Shown here one piece after another: positions 8,132-16,740 of a stretch of 64,000 nt of DNA (positions within the stretch are counted from its first letter, which is position 1; the number at the start of each line of letters is the position of its first letter). The DNA comes from Burkholderiaceae bacterium DAT-1. GTDB lineage: Bacteria; Pseudomonadota; Gammaproteobacteria; Burkholderiales; Chitinimonadaceae. The stretch covers positions 530,674 to 594,673 of the forward strand of contig JAHRBI010000002.1 of NCBI GenBank assembly GCA_019084025.1. Direction: 5' to 3'. The translations under genes were made by a program, and so were the position numbers. A model generated the notes under the pieces. The model was not told the origin of the DNA. It did no database searches and was given only the letters and a program-made list of their open reading frames with translations.

Positions 8132-8335
8132 TTACAGCGGCTTGATGTTGGAAGCCTGCTTGCCCTTCGGGCCTTGTGTCACGTCGAAGCTGACCTTTTG
8201 GCGCTCCTGGAGGCTCTTGAAGCCGTTAGACTGGATTTGGGAGAAGTGTGCGAACAGGTCTTCGCCACCTTCATCGGGAGTGATGAAACCAAAGCCCTTG
8301 GCGTCGTTGAACCACTTGACGGTACCAGTTGCCAT
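8132..8335 (-). CDS. cspA: Cold shock protein (CspA family)
   Basis: The 67-residue product is a single cold-shock domain. Both RNA-binding motifs are present: KGFGFI (RNP1) and DLFAHFS (RNP2, usually VFVHFS). It binds single-stranded RNA and DNA and acts as an RNA chaperone. The start at ATG 8335 is preceded by AGGAA. The gene is monocistronic, with a terminator behind it and a leader of up to 246 bases in front, which is the usual layout for cold-regulated csp genes. The family has several paralogues per genome, so the symbol is only a family label. Confidence 0.95.
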   Translation of the reverse strand: MATGTVKWFNDAKGFGFITPDEGGEDLFAHFSQIQSNGFKSLQERQKVSFDVTQGPKGKQASNIKPL

Positions 8336-8581
8336 TTTTTGCTATTCCTGAATAAAAAATTAATTAATGCTCCCGCATGCAACATGCACATGGGATGCGC
8401 GGGTCGTCGGCAAAGCCTCAGACAATCCGCAAGCGCTTTTTACGTGGAAGCGATGCTGGGCGCAAGTGAATTTTTGACAGGTTTCCTGACTGTGGCGCTC
8501 GCTGCAACAGTCAGATGCTTGTCATATGCATTTCACATTGATCATTTTTGAAGTCGATATTTTTCTCAGGTAATCGATAAA
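8336..8581 (-). promoter_or_regulatory. Long upstream/leader region of cspA
   Basis: The 246 bases between cspA and the cupin-regulator stop contain no gene. Cold-shock genes usually have long structured 5' leaders that change fold with temperature; this stretch is long enough for that and is fairly AT-rich near cspA (AAATTAATT). I did not fold it, and the transcription start is unknown. Confidence 0.4.
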
Positions 8582-9136
8582 TTAAAAGCTCGATAAAGAG
8601 TTGGCGCTAATAATTTCAGCCTCGTCATCGCCCATATTTTTGAAGCGATGCGGACTGGTCGAGTCAAAATAGTAGCCATCTCCGGGTTTCAGGACGCGCT
8701 TCTGTGCCCCGACCGTCAGTTCGATCTCGCCTCTGACCACGATGCCGCATTCCTGACCGTCATGCTTCAGCATGTCTGCGCCGGTATCCGCATGGGGCTC
8801 GTACACCTCACGCAACATGGTGATGTGCCGCCCGTTTAATCCATGTCCAAGCAGCATGAAGGCAATGCCCTCGCCACCGATGTCTGGCATGTCCTCCGCC
8901 GTGAAGAATGGCGACGGTGCGTGCGCATTTTCAGCATCGAAGGTGAAAAAGTCGGCCAGTGTCATGGGAATTCCGTCCAGTACCTTCTTTAATGAAGAGA
9001 CTGAGGGGCTGACGCGATTCTGCTCGATCAGTGAGATGGTACTGTTGGTGACACCGGCGCGTTTAGCCAGTTCACGCTGGGACAAACCGGCTTTTTCGCG
9101 GATGAGCTTGAGCCGGGTGCTCACTTCAAGCGTCAT
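8582..9136 (-). CDS. puuR: XRE-family regulator with cupin domain, PuuR-like
   Basis: The 184-residue product has an N-terminal helix-turn-helix (LKLIREKAGLSQRELAKRAG, then VTNSTISLIEQNR) and a C-terminal cupin domain (residues about 110-180; GIVVRGEIELTVG, GDGYYFDSTSPHRFKN). This is the layout of PuuR, the repressor of putrescine catabolism, with which it shares the same length. It lies divergent to ald, puuD-like and spuC-like genes, so it very likely controls them, with a polyamine or a catabolic intermediate as the effector. ATG 9136 is preceded by AGGAA. The gene name is a best guess by context. Confidence 0.82.
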   Translation of the reverse strand: MTLEVSTRLKLIREKAGLSQRELAKRAGVTNSTISLIEQNRVSPSVSSLKKVLDGIPMTLADFFTFDAENAHAPSPFFTAEDMPDIGGEGIAFMLLGHGLNGRHITMLREVYEPHADTGADMLKHDGQECGIVVRGEIELTVGAQKRVLKPGDGYYFDSTSPHRFKNMGDDEAEIISANSLSSF

Positions 9137-9487
9137 GATGGGGTTCCTGAAAACATGCTTCTGAAAGGGGAATTGGCGGCGAAATCACACCGTCTGTCAA
9201 GTCTTTCGGTCGGAGTGTATAAAATTCTGAACACATAGGTTGCGTAGTCGGACGGGTGGCGACTAGAATCTTTGGCGGATTACCGGAAAAATGTACAAGA
9301 AAACACCGGCTCCAAATGAGGAATTGTGCGCTTAATCGCAGTGACACATCAAATGTGTTTGAAATGTTTGACAACGCTCAAGCACAACTGCGAAGTTTGC
9401 GCTCACCCTCTCGGGGCTATCCACCGGTAAACCCGAGGATGGTTTTTGGCGTGGCACAACTGCGCCTTTACTTCTGGAGACAAGAAC
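9137..9487. promoter_or_regulatory. Divergent regulatory region between the cupin regulator and ald
   Basis: This 351-base gap carries the promoters of both transcription units. It contains the perfect inverted repeat ACACAT-CAA-ATGTGT (9344-9358), a plausible operator, and a longer hairpin, CTCGGG (9411-9416) pairing with CCCGAG (9432-9437), close to ald. I see no good riboswitch and no convincing pair of -35/-10 boxes. Confidence 0.45.
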
Positions 9488-10600
9488 ATGCTGATCGGTG
9501 TACCCAAGGAAATCAAAAATCACGAATACCGCGTGGGTCTGACCCCCGCAGGTGTCAAAGAACTGAAGTCGCATGGCCACGATGTGGTGGTGCAAGCCAA
9601 TGCAGGTACCGCCATCGGCTTTCCGGATGATCAATATGTCGCTGCTGGCGCCCGTATCGCCGCGACTGCCGCAGAAATTTTTGCGGCTGCCGACATGATC
9701 ATCAAGGTGAAAGAGCCGCAGCCGGTTGAATGCGCGATGCTGCGTCCCGGTCAGATTCTCTACACCTATCTGCACCTCGCACCCGATCCAGAGCAAACCG
9801 CTGCGCTGGTGAAATCCGGCTCGGTGGCGATTGCCTACGAAACCGTGACCGATCCGCGTGGCGGCCTGCCTTTGCTGGCGCCGATGTCGGAAGTGGCTGG
9901 CCGGATGTCCATTCAGGCCGCTGCGCGCGCACTGGAAAAGTCACAGGGCGGCTCAGGCGTATTGCTGGGTGGCGTGCCGGGTGTTGCTCCGGGCAAGGTG
10001 ACCGTGATTGGTGGCGGAGTAGTGGGTACACATGCTGCGCGCATGGCCGCCGGTCTGGGGGCGGATGTGACGATTCTTGATCGCTCGCTGCCGCGCCTGA
10101 AAGAAATTGACGAAACCTTTGGTGGCCGCATCAAGACGCTGTACTCCACCCGCGATGCCATCGAAACCGAACTGCGTCAGGCGGATGCAGTGATCGGTGC
10201 CGTACTGATTCCGGGGGCTGCAGCGCCCAAGCTGGTGACCCGTGACATGCTCAAGCTGATGAAGCCGGGCTCGGTGCTGGTGGACGTGGCGATTGATCAG
10301 GGTGGCTGCTTCGAAACCTCCAAGGCAACGACCCATCAGGAACCGACCTATGTAGTGGATGGCATTACCCACTACTGCGTGGCCAATATGCCGGGCGGCG
10401 TGGCACGTACTTCCACCATTGCCCTGACCAATGCCACGCTGGTCCATGCGCTGGCGATTGCCAATAAGGGCTGGAAGCAGGCACTGAAGGACGACGTGCA
10501 TCTGCGCAATGGTCTGAATGTGTGCGAAGGCAAGGTGACCTATGAAGCAGTCGCCCGTGACCTTGGCTACACCTACACACCCGCAGAAGCCGTCCTGTAA
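9488..10600 (+). CDS. ald: Alanine dehydrogenase
   Basis: The 370-residue product catalyses the NAD-dependent, reversible deamination of L-alanine to pyruvate and ammonia. It matches the family throughout: N-terminal [19 protein letters not shown], catalytic Lys in IKVKEPQ, His in YLHLAPD, the Rossmann loop [15 protein letters not shown] (about residues 170-185), and C-terminal [19 protein letters not shown] 9488 is chosen because CTGGAGAC lies 7 bases upstream. In this neighbourhood it may remove the alanine made when the SpuC-like enzyme transfers amino groups from polyamines to pyruvate. Confidence 0.95.
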   Translation: MLIGVPKEIKNHEYRVGLTPAGVKELKSHGHDVVVQANAGTAIGFPDDQYVAAGARIAATAAEIFAAADMIIKVKEPQPVECAMLRPGQILYTYLHLAPDPEQTAALVKSGSVAIAYETVTDPRGGLPLLAPMSEVAGRMSIQAAARALEKSQGGSGVLLGGVPGVAPGKVTVIGGGVVGTHAARMAAGLGADVTILDRSLPRLKEIDETFGGRIKTLYSTRDAIETELRQADAVIGAVLIPGAAAPKLVTRDMLKLMKPGSVLVDVAIDQGGCFETSKATTHQEPTYVVDGITHYCVANMPGGVARTSTIALTNATLVHALAIANKGWKQALKDDVHLRNGLNVCEGKVTYEAVARDLGYTYTPAEAVL

Positions 10601-10739
10601 GACACACACAGCAGCACATATACAATCCATGTAAATGGAGTGGGCCATCCGCCATAAATCAATCCGCCATATAAGGCAATGAGGGTGGCCCTCAGGATCA
10701 AACAGACCGCGCCTTTGTGCGCATGTGTTCAGGTGAAGC

Positions 10740-11489
10740 ATGAAACGCAAACCCGTGGTGGCGCTTGTCGCCGACCGCAAGCAGATTGGATTGCATCCCT
10801 ACCATCTGGTTGGGGAAAAATACATTGATGCCGTGGTAGCCGGAGCAGGTTGTCACGCGATTCTGCTGCCTGCCTTTGGCGATCGGCAGGATATGGAGGA
10901 TACGCTGGAGAGCGTGGACGGCTTTCTACTGACCGGTAGCCCGTCCATGGTCGACCCCGCCTTGTATCAAGGTCCAGCGCTGCCGGAAGGCCAGTATCTC
11001 GATCAGCATCGCGATGCCACTACCATGCCGCTGATTCGCGAGGCCGTGAAGCGCGGGATTCCGCTCTTTGGCATCTGCCGCGGCTTTCAGGAAATGAATG
11101 TCGTCTACGGTGGCAGCCTGCACATGAAGGTGCATGAACTGCCGGGCATGCTGGATCATCGCGAGCCGGCAGATCAGCCGCTGGAGGTGCAGTACGGTCC
11201 CGCGCACGCCGTGAATTTTCCGGAAGATGGCCTGATCCGGAGGCTGACCGGGCAGGCAAGCGCCATGGTCAATACCGTACACAATCAGGGCGTGAATCGT
11301 CTGGGCGACGGCTTGAAGATTGAAGCGACCGCACCGGATGGTCTGGTAGAAGCCTTTAGCGTGCGTGATGCCGCCGGATTCACGCTGGCCACGCAATGGC
11401 ACCCCGAATGGCAACACGGCAGCAATCCGCTGTCGACCGCGCTATTCCGAGCCTTTGGTGAGGCCTGCCGCGCCTACCAGTTACGATAA
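10740..11489 (+). CDS. puuD: Gamma-glutamyl-GABA hydrolase-like class I glutamine amidotransferase
   Basis: The 249-residue product belongs to the peptidase C26 family. Nucleophile Cys is in FGICRGFQEMNV, the His-Glu pair in TQWHPEW, and the substrate region VNTVHNQGVNRLGDGL is present. PuuD hydrolyses gamma-glutamyl-gamma-aminobutyrate in the glutamylated putrescine pathway; a related enzyme acts on other gamma-glutamyl compounds. The gene is 139 bases after ald and 54 bases before the aminotransferase. No gamma-glutamylpolyamine synthetase (puuA) or oxidase (puuB) is nearby, so the substrate may be supplied by genes elsewhere. Confidence 0.85.
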   Translation: MKRKPVVALVADRKQIGLHPYHLVGEKYIDAVVAGAGCHAILLPAFGDRQDMEDTLESVDGFLLTGSPSMVDPALYQGPALPEGQYLDQHRDATTMPLIREAVKRGIPLFGICRGFQEMNVVYGGSLHMKVHELPGMLDHREPADQPLEVQYGPAHAVNFPEDGLIRRLTGQASAMVNTVHNQGVNRLGDGLKIEATAPDGLVEAFSVRDAAGFTLATQWHPEWQHGSNPLSTALFRAFGEACRAYQLR

Positions 11490-11543
11490 AAACATCGAAC
11501 ATCAACACAACGCATTGCAGTACCGAACACTTGGGAGAAAGAC

Positions 11544-12962
11544 ATGTCGTCCATTTTTGATAAGCGCCCGGCCGTCGTGGCCGAAGCTGGCGTGACGCAA
11601 ACCGCGCGAACCACCCGCGAATGGCAAGCGCTGGACGCTGCCCACCACCTGCACCCGTTTTCTGACCAGAAGCAGCTGGCAGAGATTGGCGCACGTGTGA
11701 TTACCCATGCCGAAGGCGTGCATCTGCATGACTCAGAAGGCAACAAGATCATCGATGGCATGGCTGGTCTGTGGTGTGTGAATGTGGGTTACGCCAACAA
11801 AACGCTGGCAGAAGTCGCACATCGCCAGATGCTGGAGCTGCCGTACTACAACACCTTCTTCAAGACCACGCATCCGCCGATTATCGAGCTGTCGCAGCTG
11901 CTGTCAGAAGTGACGCCGGCCGGGTTTGAGCATTTCTTCTACTGCAACTCCGGCTCCGAAGGTAACGATACCGTGCTGCGTATCGTCGCCAAGTTCTGGG
12001 AGGCCAAGGGCCAGCCCGCCAAGAAGTTCGTGATCTCCCGCAAGAACGGCTACCACGGTTCGACCATTGCCGGTGCGTCGCTGGGCGGCATGGGCTATAT
12101 GCACGAGCAGATGCCGTCGCGCGTCGAACATATCGTGCATATCAATCAGCCTTACTGGTATGCCGAAGGGGGCGATCTGACGCCGGAACAATTCGGTCTG
12201 GCGCGCGCGCAGGAGCTGGAAGCCAAGATTCTGGAACTGGGCGCTGAAAATGTTGCCGCCTTTATTGGCGAGCCGTTCCAGGGCGCGGGCGGTGTGATTT
12301 TCCCGCCGGAAAACTACTGGCCGGAAATCCAGCGCATCTGCCGCAAGTACGACATCCTGCTGTGCGCCGACGAAGTGATCGGCGGCTTTGGCCGCACGGG
12401 CGAGTGGTTTGCGCACCAGCACTTCGGTTTCGAGCCAGATCTGCTGACCATGGCCAAGGGTCTGACTTCGGGCTATGTGCCGATGGGCGCTGTGGGTCTG
12501 CACAAGCGCGTGGCCGATGTGCTGATCGCGGGTGGTGATTTTAATCACGGCCTCACTTACTCCGGTCATCCGGTTGCCGCAGCGGTGGCCATTGCCAATA
12601 TCCGCATGCTGCGCGATGGCATTATCGAACAGGTGAAAACCGACACTGGTGTGTACTTCCAGAAATCGCTACGCGAAGCGCTGGGAAGCATGGCGATTGT
12701 GGGCGAGATTCAAGGTGCAGGTCTGGTGGCGGGCATTCAGCTCACCAGCGACAAAAGTACCCGTGCACGATTCGATGATCCATGGGGAACGGGCAATATC
12801 TGTCGCGATTTCTGTTTCAAGCACAACCTCATCATGCGTGCCACTGCAGACCGCATGCTGCTGAGCCCGCCGCTGGTGATCAAGCGCAACGAAATTGACG
12901 AGCTGGTGGAAAAGGCTGCGCATTGTATTGGCTTGACAGCCCAGAAGCTGGGAACAGTCTAG
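11544..12962 (+). CDS. spuC: Class III aminotransferase, polyamine:pyruvate type
   Basis: The 472-residue product is a PLP-dependent omega-aminotransferase. Visible landmarks are SGSEGNDTVLRI (phosphate binding), YHGST, the PLP-pyridine Asp in LLCADEVIGGFGRTG, and the Schiff-base Lys in TMAKGLTSGYVPMGA. It resembles SpuC, which uses pyruvate to accept the amino group of putrescine, spermidine or cadaverine, giving an aminoaldehyde and L-alanine. Other members prefer taurine or beta-alanine, so substrate is inferred from the PuuR-like/PuuD-like neighbours. AGAAAG lies before ATG 11544. A strong terminator follows. Confidence 0.87.
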   Translation: MSSIFDKRPAVVAEAGVTQTARTTREWQALDAAHHLHPFSDQKQLAEIGARVITHAEGVHLHDSEGNKIIDGMAGLWCVNVGYANKTLAEVAHRQMLELPYYNTFFKTTHPPIIELSQLLSEVTPAGFEHFFYCNSGSEGNDTVLRIVAKFWEAKGQPAKKFVISRKNGYHGSTIAGASLGGMGYMHEQMPSRVEHIVHINQPYWYAEGGDLTPEQFGLARAQELEAKILELGAENVAAFIGEPFQGAGGVIFPPENYWPEIQRICRKYDILLCADEVIGGFGRTGEWFAHQHFGFEPDLLTMAKGLTSGYVPMGAVGLHKRVADVLIAGGDFNHGLTYSGHPVAAAVAIANIRMLRDGIIEQVKTDTGVYFQKSLREALGSMAIVGEIQGAGLVAGIQLTSDKSTRARFDDPWGTGNICRDFCFKHNLIMRATADRMLLSPPLVIKRNEIDELVEKAAHCIGLTAQKLGTV

Positions 12963-12988
12963 TCAACTGACGATTCAGGCAGCCTGAG

Positions 12989-13029
12989 GCACACAACCAT
13001 CCCGACGAGGCGGTTGTGTGCTTTTTTTT
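12989..13029 (+). terminator. Rho-independent terminator of the ald-puuD-spuC unit
   Basis: GCACACAACC and GGTTGTGTGC flank a 13-base loop and are followed by eight T residues. Confidence 0.92.
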
Positions 13030-13409
13030 GCATGTTGATTTTCGAAGGTGTTACCAATGCATAAATAGGCGCAAGCTTCTATATCCGTCGAGCTTTAGAT
13101 TTGGCGTGAAAATTGCGGCAAGGAGCCATTTGACTCTCAAATATTCTCGCTCTGAATTAGTTTTATATTGATGCATATGAGTTAGGGTGTGACTTGGTGC
13201 TGAGTGTTCTTTCAATAGAAATGAATTGGATAATTGAGTCTGCACGTGTTGAAAGTGCGAAGCTGGAGGTCGAATGAACATGCTCATTTTTCACAATCCG
13301 TTTGTCCAATAGTGCAACGGATGGCTCGTCCAGCGGGGATTTTCTAGTCACCTCACACTGAACGGGACTATAGTACAGGCATCTTTCCGTCTGGTTCGGA
13401 GCGTTGGCC
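13030..13409. other. AT-rich spacer without a convincing gene
   Basis: The 380 bases between the terminator and the GGDEF gene are clearly more AT-rich than the flanks. Minus-strand open frames at 13051-13287 and 13163-13480 have no ribosome binding site and no recognisable protein. A TATAGT -10-like hexamer at about 13370 may serve the GGDEF gene; the matching -35 is poor. Confidence 0.5.
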
Positions 13410-15278
13410 GTGCACAAACTGTTGTTGAGTGTGAGCCTGAGTTGTGTTGTGCTGCTGACAGGGGTCACCAATGCCGCCACGCCCGATTGGCTGGCAATTG
13501 AAGCTGGGGAGCTTCAGGATCGATCCGCGAATCATCGTCAGGTGGAAGCCTTGCTCGTTGAGTTCGAGCGTGCGGGAGACACTGCCAACACGGTACGTGC
13601 CATGCGCCACTTGCTGCTGGCGGAACAAAATTACGAGTTGAAGTCCAAACTCAAATCCAGACTGCCAGTTGCAGAGGCGTTGTATGCCAAAACGCAGGTG
13701 CCTGCACTTGGCGCGGTCATGTATATGGTCGAAGGTCAACAACTTGAAGAAGCGGGCAAGCTTGACCGAGTGGAAGCACTATTACGCCAGGCGCATAGCC
13801 TCGCGGTGACATCAGGGGATCCAACGCTTATTGCCATCAGCAGAGGGGAGCTGGCTGTCTGGCATATGTCAGAAGGTGCGCAACCCGAGCAGTCAATTGA
13901 AGATATTGAGGATTTAGAGCGATTATTGCCGCAAATCCATGGCAAGAAGGGGCGGGTCGATGCCCTGCGCTTGCTTGCTTATTATCGGCTTCAGCAAAAC
14001 AATTTCGATGCACATCAGGTACTCTGGAAGCAGGTGCAAAGCACGCTTGATCCAGAAAAAGATCATTTCGGCATGGCGCTGGCAACCATGCAGCTTGCAA
14101 AAAACATGATGAGTCGAGGGAAGTTTCAGGAGGCCTCCCCGCTATTTGATAAAGCACTTCATGGATTTAAAGCATTGAACGACCTGCTAGCCTCAGCCTA
14201 TACCACGCAATTATGGGCGGCTAGTCAACTTGAGCTTAAACAATTTGCGGAAGCTGAGCAGCTTGCTCAGGCCTCTGCACAGCTGTTCCAGCAAACCGGC
14301 GATCATGAATTTAATGCGCATAGCTCGATGTTATTGCAAGCGCGAGCACTGGTTAATTTGAAGCGAAATGACGAAGCAGCACGCCTGCTGGAGACTGTAC
14401 GTGAAGTCGGTTTAAAAAATCCCCAGCCTTCGCAGGCCGCTCAGATTAATCAGCAGGCGTCCAAGTTATACGAGTCAATGGGACGCTGGGAGGATGCTTA
14501 CAGGTCACTGATTACCTTCATGGAAACGGTCGACAAGCAGGTGGCGCAATCGGACAAAATTGGGGTGCAATTGCGTGAGGCCAACGTGCGGGTCCGCCAG
14601 CAGCAGGACGCACTGCGCCAGGCATTCAAGGAGCAGGAACATAGTAAGCGCACCATTATGATCCTCGGCCTGTTGCTGTCAGCTGCGGTGATCGGTTCTC
14701 TGATGGTCATTCTGGTATTGCAGGTGAGGGCTCGCCGTAATTATGCCGATCTGGCTTTGCGGGATGAGCTGACAGGGGCGCCGAATCGACGGTCTATCAT
14801 GGCGCGCGCCCGCAAGCAGTTGCTGGAGTCACAGCAGAGCGGGGAGCCTCTGTGCCTTGCCATTCTGGATCTCGATCACTTCAAGGCCATCAACGATACC
14901 TTCGGGCATGAAATGGGCGATCTGGCGCTCGTCCGTTTCTATGAAACGGTTTCAGGGTGCCTGCGCGCCAGTGATGCCATCGGCCGGATTGGCGGTGAGG
15001 AATGGCTACTGGTGCTGGCCAAAACCGATCCGCTGCAATGTCGTGCGCTCTTTACCCGCATGAGAGAGCACGTTAGCGCCATTCGCCTGCCTGCACCCGC
15101 CGATAAGGTGAAAATCAGTTTCAGTATGGGTGTTACACCTGTTTCGAATGAGGACAGACAGGTAGATATGGTATTGCGCCGGGCAGATGATGCGCTGTAT
15201 CAGGCCAAAGACGGCGGCCGGGATCGTGTTGAAGTCAATGATCCTGTTGAGCCGGGAGAGGTGTTGCAGCCGGACTGA
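13410..15278 (+). CDS. TPR-containing diguanylate cyclase (GGDEF domain)
   Basis: The product is 622 residues: signal peptide (LLLSVSLSCVVLLTGVTNA), a long periplasmic region of TPR-like repeats (about 30-400) and a short coiled coil, one membrane helix (IMILGLLLSAAVIGSLMVILV, about residue 420), then a GGDEF domain (about 450-610). The catalytic motif reads GGEEW at about residue 527, with RASD five residues before it, the inhibitory site that binds cyclic di-GMP. The Trp in place of Phe is unusual but occurs in active enzymes as far as I know. GGAG at 13398-13401 sets GTG 13410 as the start. It probably makes cyclic di-GMP in response to a periplasmic partner. Confidence 0.88.
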   Translation: MHKLLLSVSLSCVVLLTGVTNAATPDWLAIEAGELQDRSANHRQVEALLVEFERAGDTANTVRAMRHLLLAEQNYELKSKLKSRLPVAEALYAKTQVPALGAVMYMVEGQQLEEAGKLDRVEALLRQAHSLAVTSGDPTLIAISRGELAVWHMSEGAQPEQSIEDIEDLERLLPQIHGKKGRVDALRLLAYYRLQQNNFDAHQVLWKQVQSTLDPEKDHFGMALATMQLAKNMMSRGKFQEASPLFDKALHGFKALNDLLASAYTTQLWAASQLELKQFAEAEQLAQASAQLFQQTGDHEFNAHSSMLLQARALVNLKRNDEAARLLETVREVGLKNPQPSQAAQINQQASKLYESMGRWEDAYRSLITFMETVDKQVAQSDKIGVQLREANVRVRQQQDALRQAFKEQEHSKRTIMILGLLLSAAVIGSLMVILVLQVRARRNYADLALRDELTGAPNRRSIMARARKQLLESQQSGEPLCLAILDLDHFKAINDTFGHEMGDLALVRFYETVSGCLRASDAIGRIGGEEWLLVLAKTDPLQCRALFTRMREHVSAIRLPAPADKVKISFSMGVTPVSNEDRQVDMVLRRADDALYQAKDGGRDRVEVNDPVEPGEVLQPD

Positions 15279-15312
15279 GCGCACTCAGCCCGACTTATTG
15301 CATCTACATCGA

Positions 15313-16731
15313 TCAGACCGCTTGCAGCAAAGCTGCTACGCGCGCTTTTACCAAGTTCGCATCATTTCCCAGAACGTCTGCATGCTGCGGCAGGCTTTCT
15401 AGCTGTGCCAGCGCTGCCGGACGAGCAGGCGCTTCGCCTAATGCTTCAATAATTGTCGATTCAAACTTGGCGGGCAGGGCGGTTTCCAGCGTCACCACCG
15501 GTACGCCTTCACGACGTTGCTCCAGTGCGACCTTGATACCATCTGCGGTATGCGGATCGAGCACCACGTTCCAGCTTGATTTGGCGGCACGAATGGTGTT
15601 CAGTCGATCGGCATGGCTGCTGTGGCCTGAGCGGAAGCCATACTCGTCGCGCATCTGCGTGAATAGCGAGGTACCCGAGAGATCAAATCCGCCGTCCTGA
15701 TCCACCTGTTTCCATAGGGCCGCCAGCTTGTCCGCGTCGCGCCCGACCAGATCGAACACAAAGCGCTCCAGATTCGAGGCCTTGGAAATATCCATCGACG
15801 GGCTGGAAGTCACATGCGTCTGGCTGCTCTTGCGCACACGATAGACGCCGGTGCGGAAGAATTCGTCCAGTACGTCGTTTTCATTGGTAGCGACCACCAG
15901 ACGACCAATCGGCAGACCCATCTGGCGGGCGATATGGCCTGCGCAGATATTGCCAAAGTTGCCCGACGGCACCACAAAGTCCACTTCCTCGCCAATCGTT
16001 TTGGCAACCGACAGATAACCCCGGAAGTAGTAAACGATCTGCGCCACCACGCGACCCCAGTTAATGGAGTTGACGGCGCCGATCTTGTGGCGTGCTTTGA
16101 AGTCGGCATCGTTATTGATAGCCTTGACGATGTCCTGGCAATCGTCAAACGTGCCTTCAATCGCGAAATTGTGGATATTCGGCTCATTGAGGCTGAACAT
16201 CTGTGCACGCTGGAAGGGGCTCATGCGGCCGTGCGGGCTCATCATGAACACATTCACGCGATGCTTGCCGCGCATGGCGTACTCAGCCGCCGAGCCAGTG
16301 TCGCCGGATGTCGCACCTACGATGTTGATCGATTCGTTGCGCTGTTCGAGTACGTACTCGAACAGTTCGCCCAGCAGCTGCATCGCCATGTCCTTGAAGG
16401 CCAGTGTCGGGCCATTGGACAAATGCTGCAGGAAAAAGCCGGGCTCCAGCTCGGTCACTGGCGTGATCGCGGCATCGCCAAAGCGCTCGGCGGTGTAGGC
16501 TGTATCAATCAGGCGCTTCAGGTCGGCTGCCGGAATATCGGTGGCGAACAGCGAAATGATGTTGAAGGCCAGTTCCGGATAGCTCAGTGATTGCCACGCG
16601 GCCAGTGTTGCCGCGTCAATCTTCGGATAATGATCGGCCATCACCAGACCGCCGTCCGGTGCGAGACCACCCAGCAGGATGTCGCTAAAGTCGAGTGGGG
16701 CCATGCCGCCACGGGTGCTGATGTATTTCAT
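15313..16731 (-). CDS. thrC: Threonine synthase
   Basis: The 472-residue product makes L-threonine from O-phospho-L-homoserine with PLP. The N-terminus (MKYISTRGGMAPLDFSDILLGG) and the Schiff-base segment GPTLAFKDMAMQLLGELFEYV, with Lys after LAF, are typical of the longer class of ThrC. GATSGDTGSAAEYA binds the phosphate. It follows hom by 9 bases, so the two are one operon for the last steps of threonine synthesis. Confidence 0.96.
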   Translation of the reverse strand: MKYISTRGGMAPLDFSDILLGGLAPDGGLVMADHYPKIDAATLAAWQSLSYPELAFNIISLFATDIPAADLKRLIDTAYTAERFGDAAITPVTELEPGFFLQHLSNGPTLAFKDMAMQLLGELFEYVLEQRNESINIVGATSGDTGSAAEYAMRGKHRVNVFMMSPHGRMSPFQRAQMFSLNEPNIHNFAIEGTFDDCQDIVKAINNDADFKARHKIGAVNSINWGRVVAQIVYYFRGYLSVAKTIGEEVDFVVPSGNFGNICAGHIARQMGLPIGRLVVATNENDVLDEFFRTGVYRVRKSSQTHVTSSPSMDISKASNLERFVFDLVGRDADKLAALWKQVDQDGGFDLSGTSLFTQMRDEYGFRSGHSSHADRLNTIRAAKSSWNVVLDPHTADGIKVALEQRREGVPVVTLETALPAKFESTIIEALGEAPARPAALAQLESLPQHADVLGNDANLVKARVAALLQAV

Positions 16732-16740
16732 GGCTCTGCC

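Noticed and set aside
9448..9466. Possible sigma-54 promoter (TGGCAC) before ald
   Set aside because: The -12 element does not match: the bases at the required distance are not GC in the TTGC context, and it would lie too close to the start.
13163..13480. Small minus-strand open frame in the AT-rich spacer
   Set aside because: It overlaps the start of the GGDEF gene and has no ribosome binding site or recognisable sequence.
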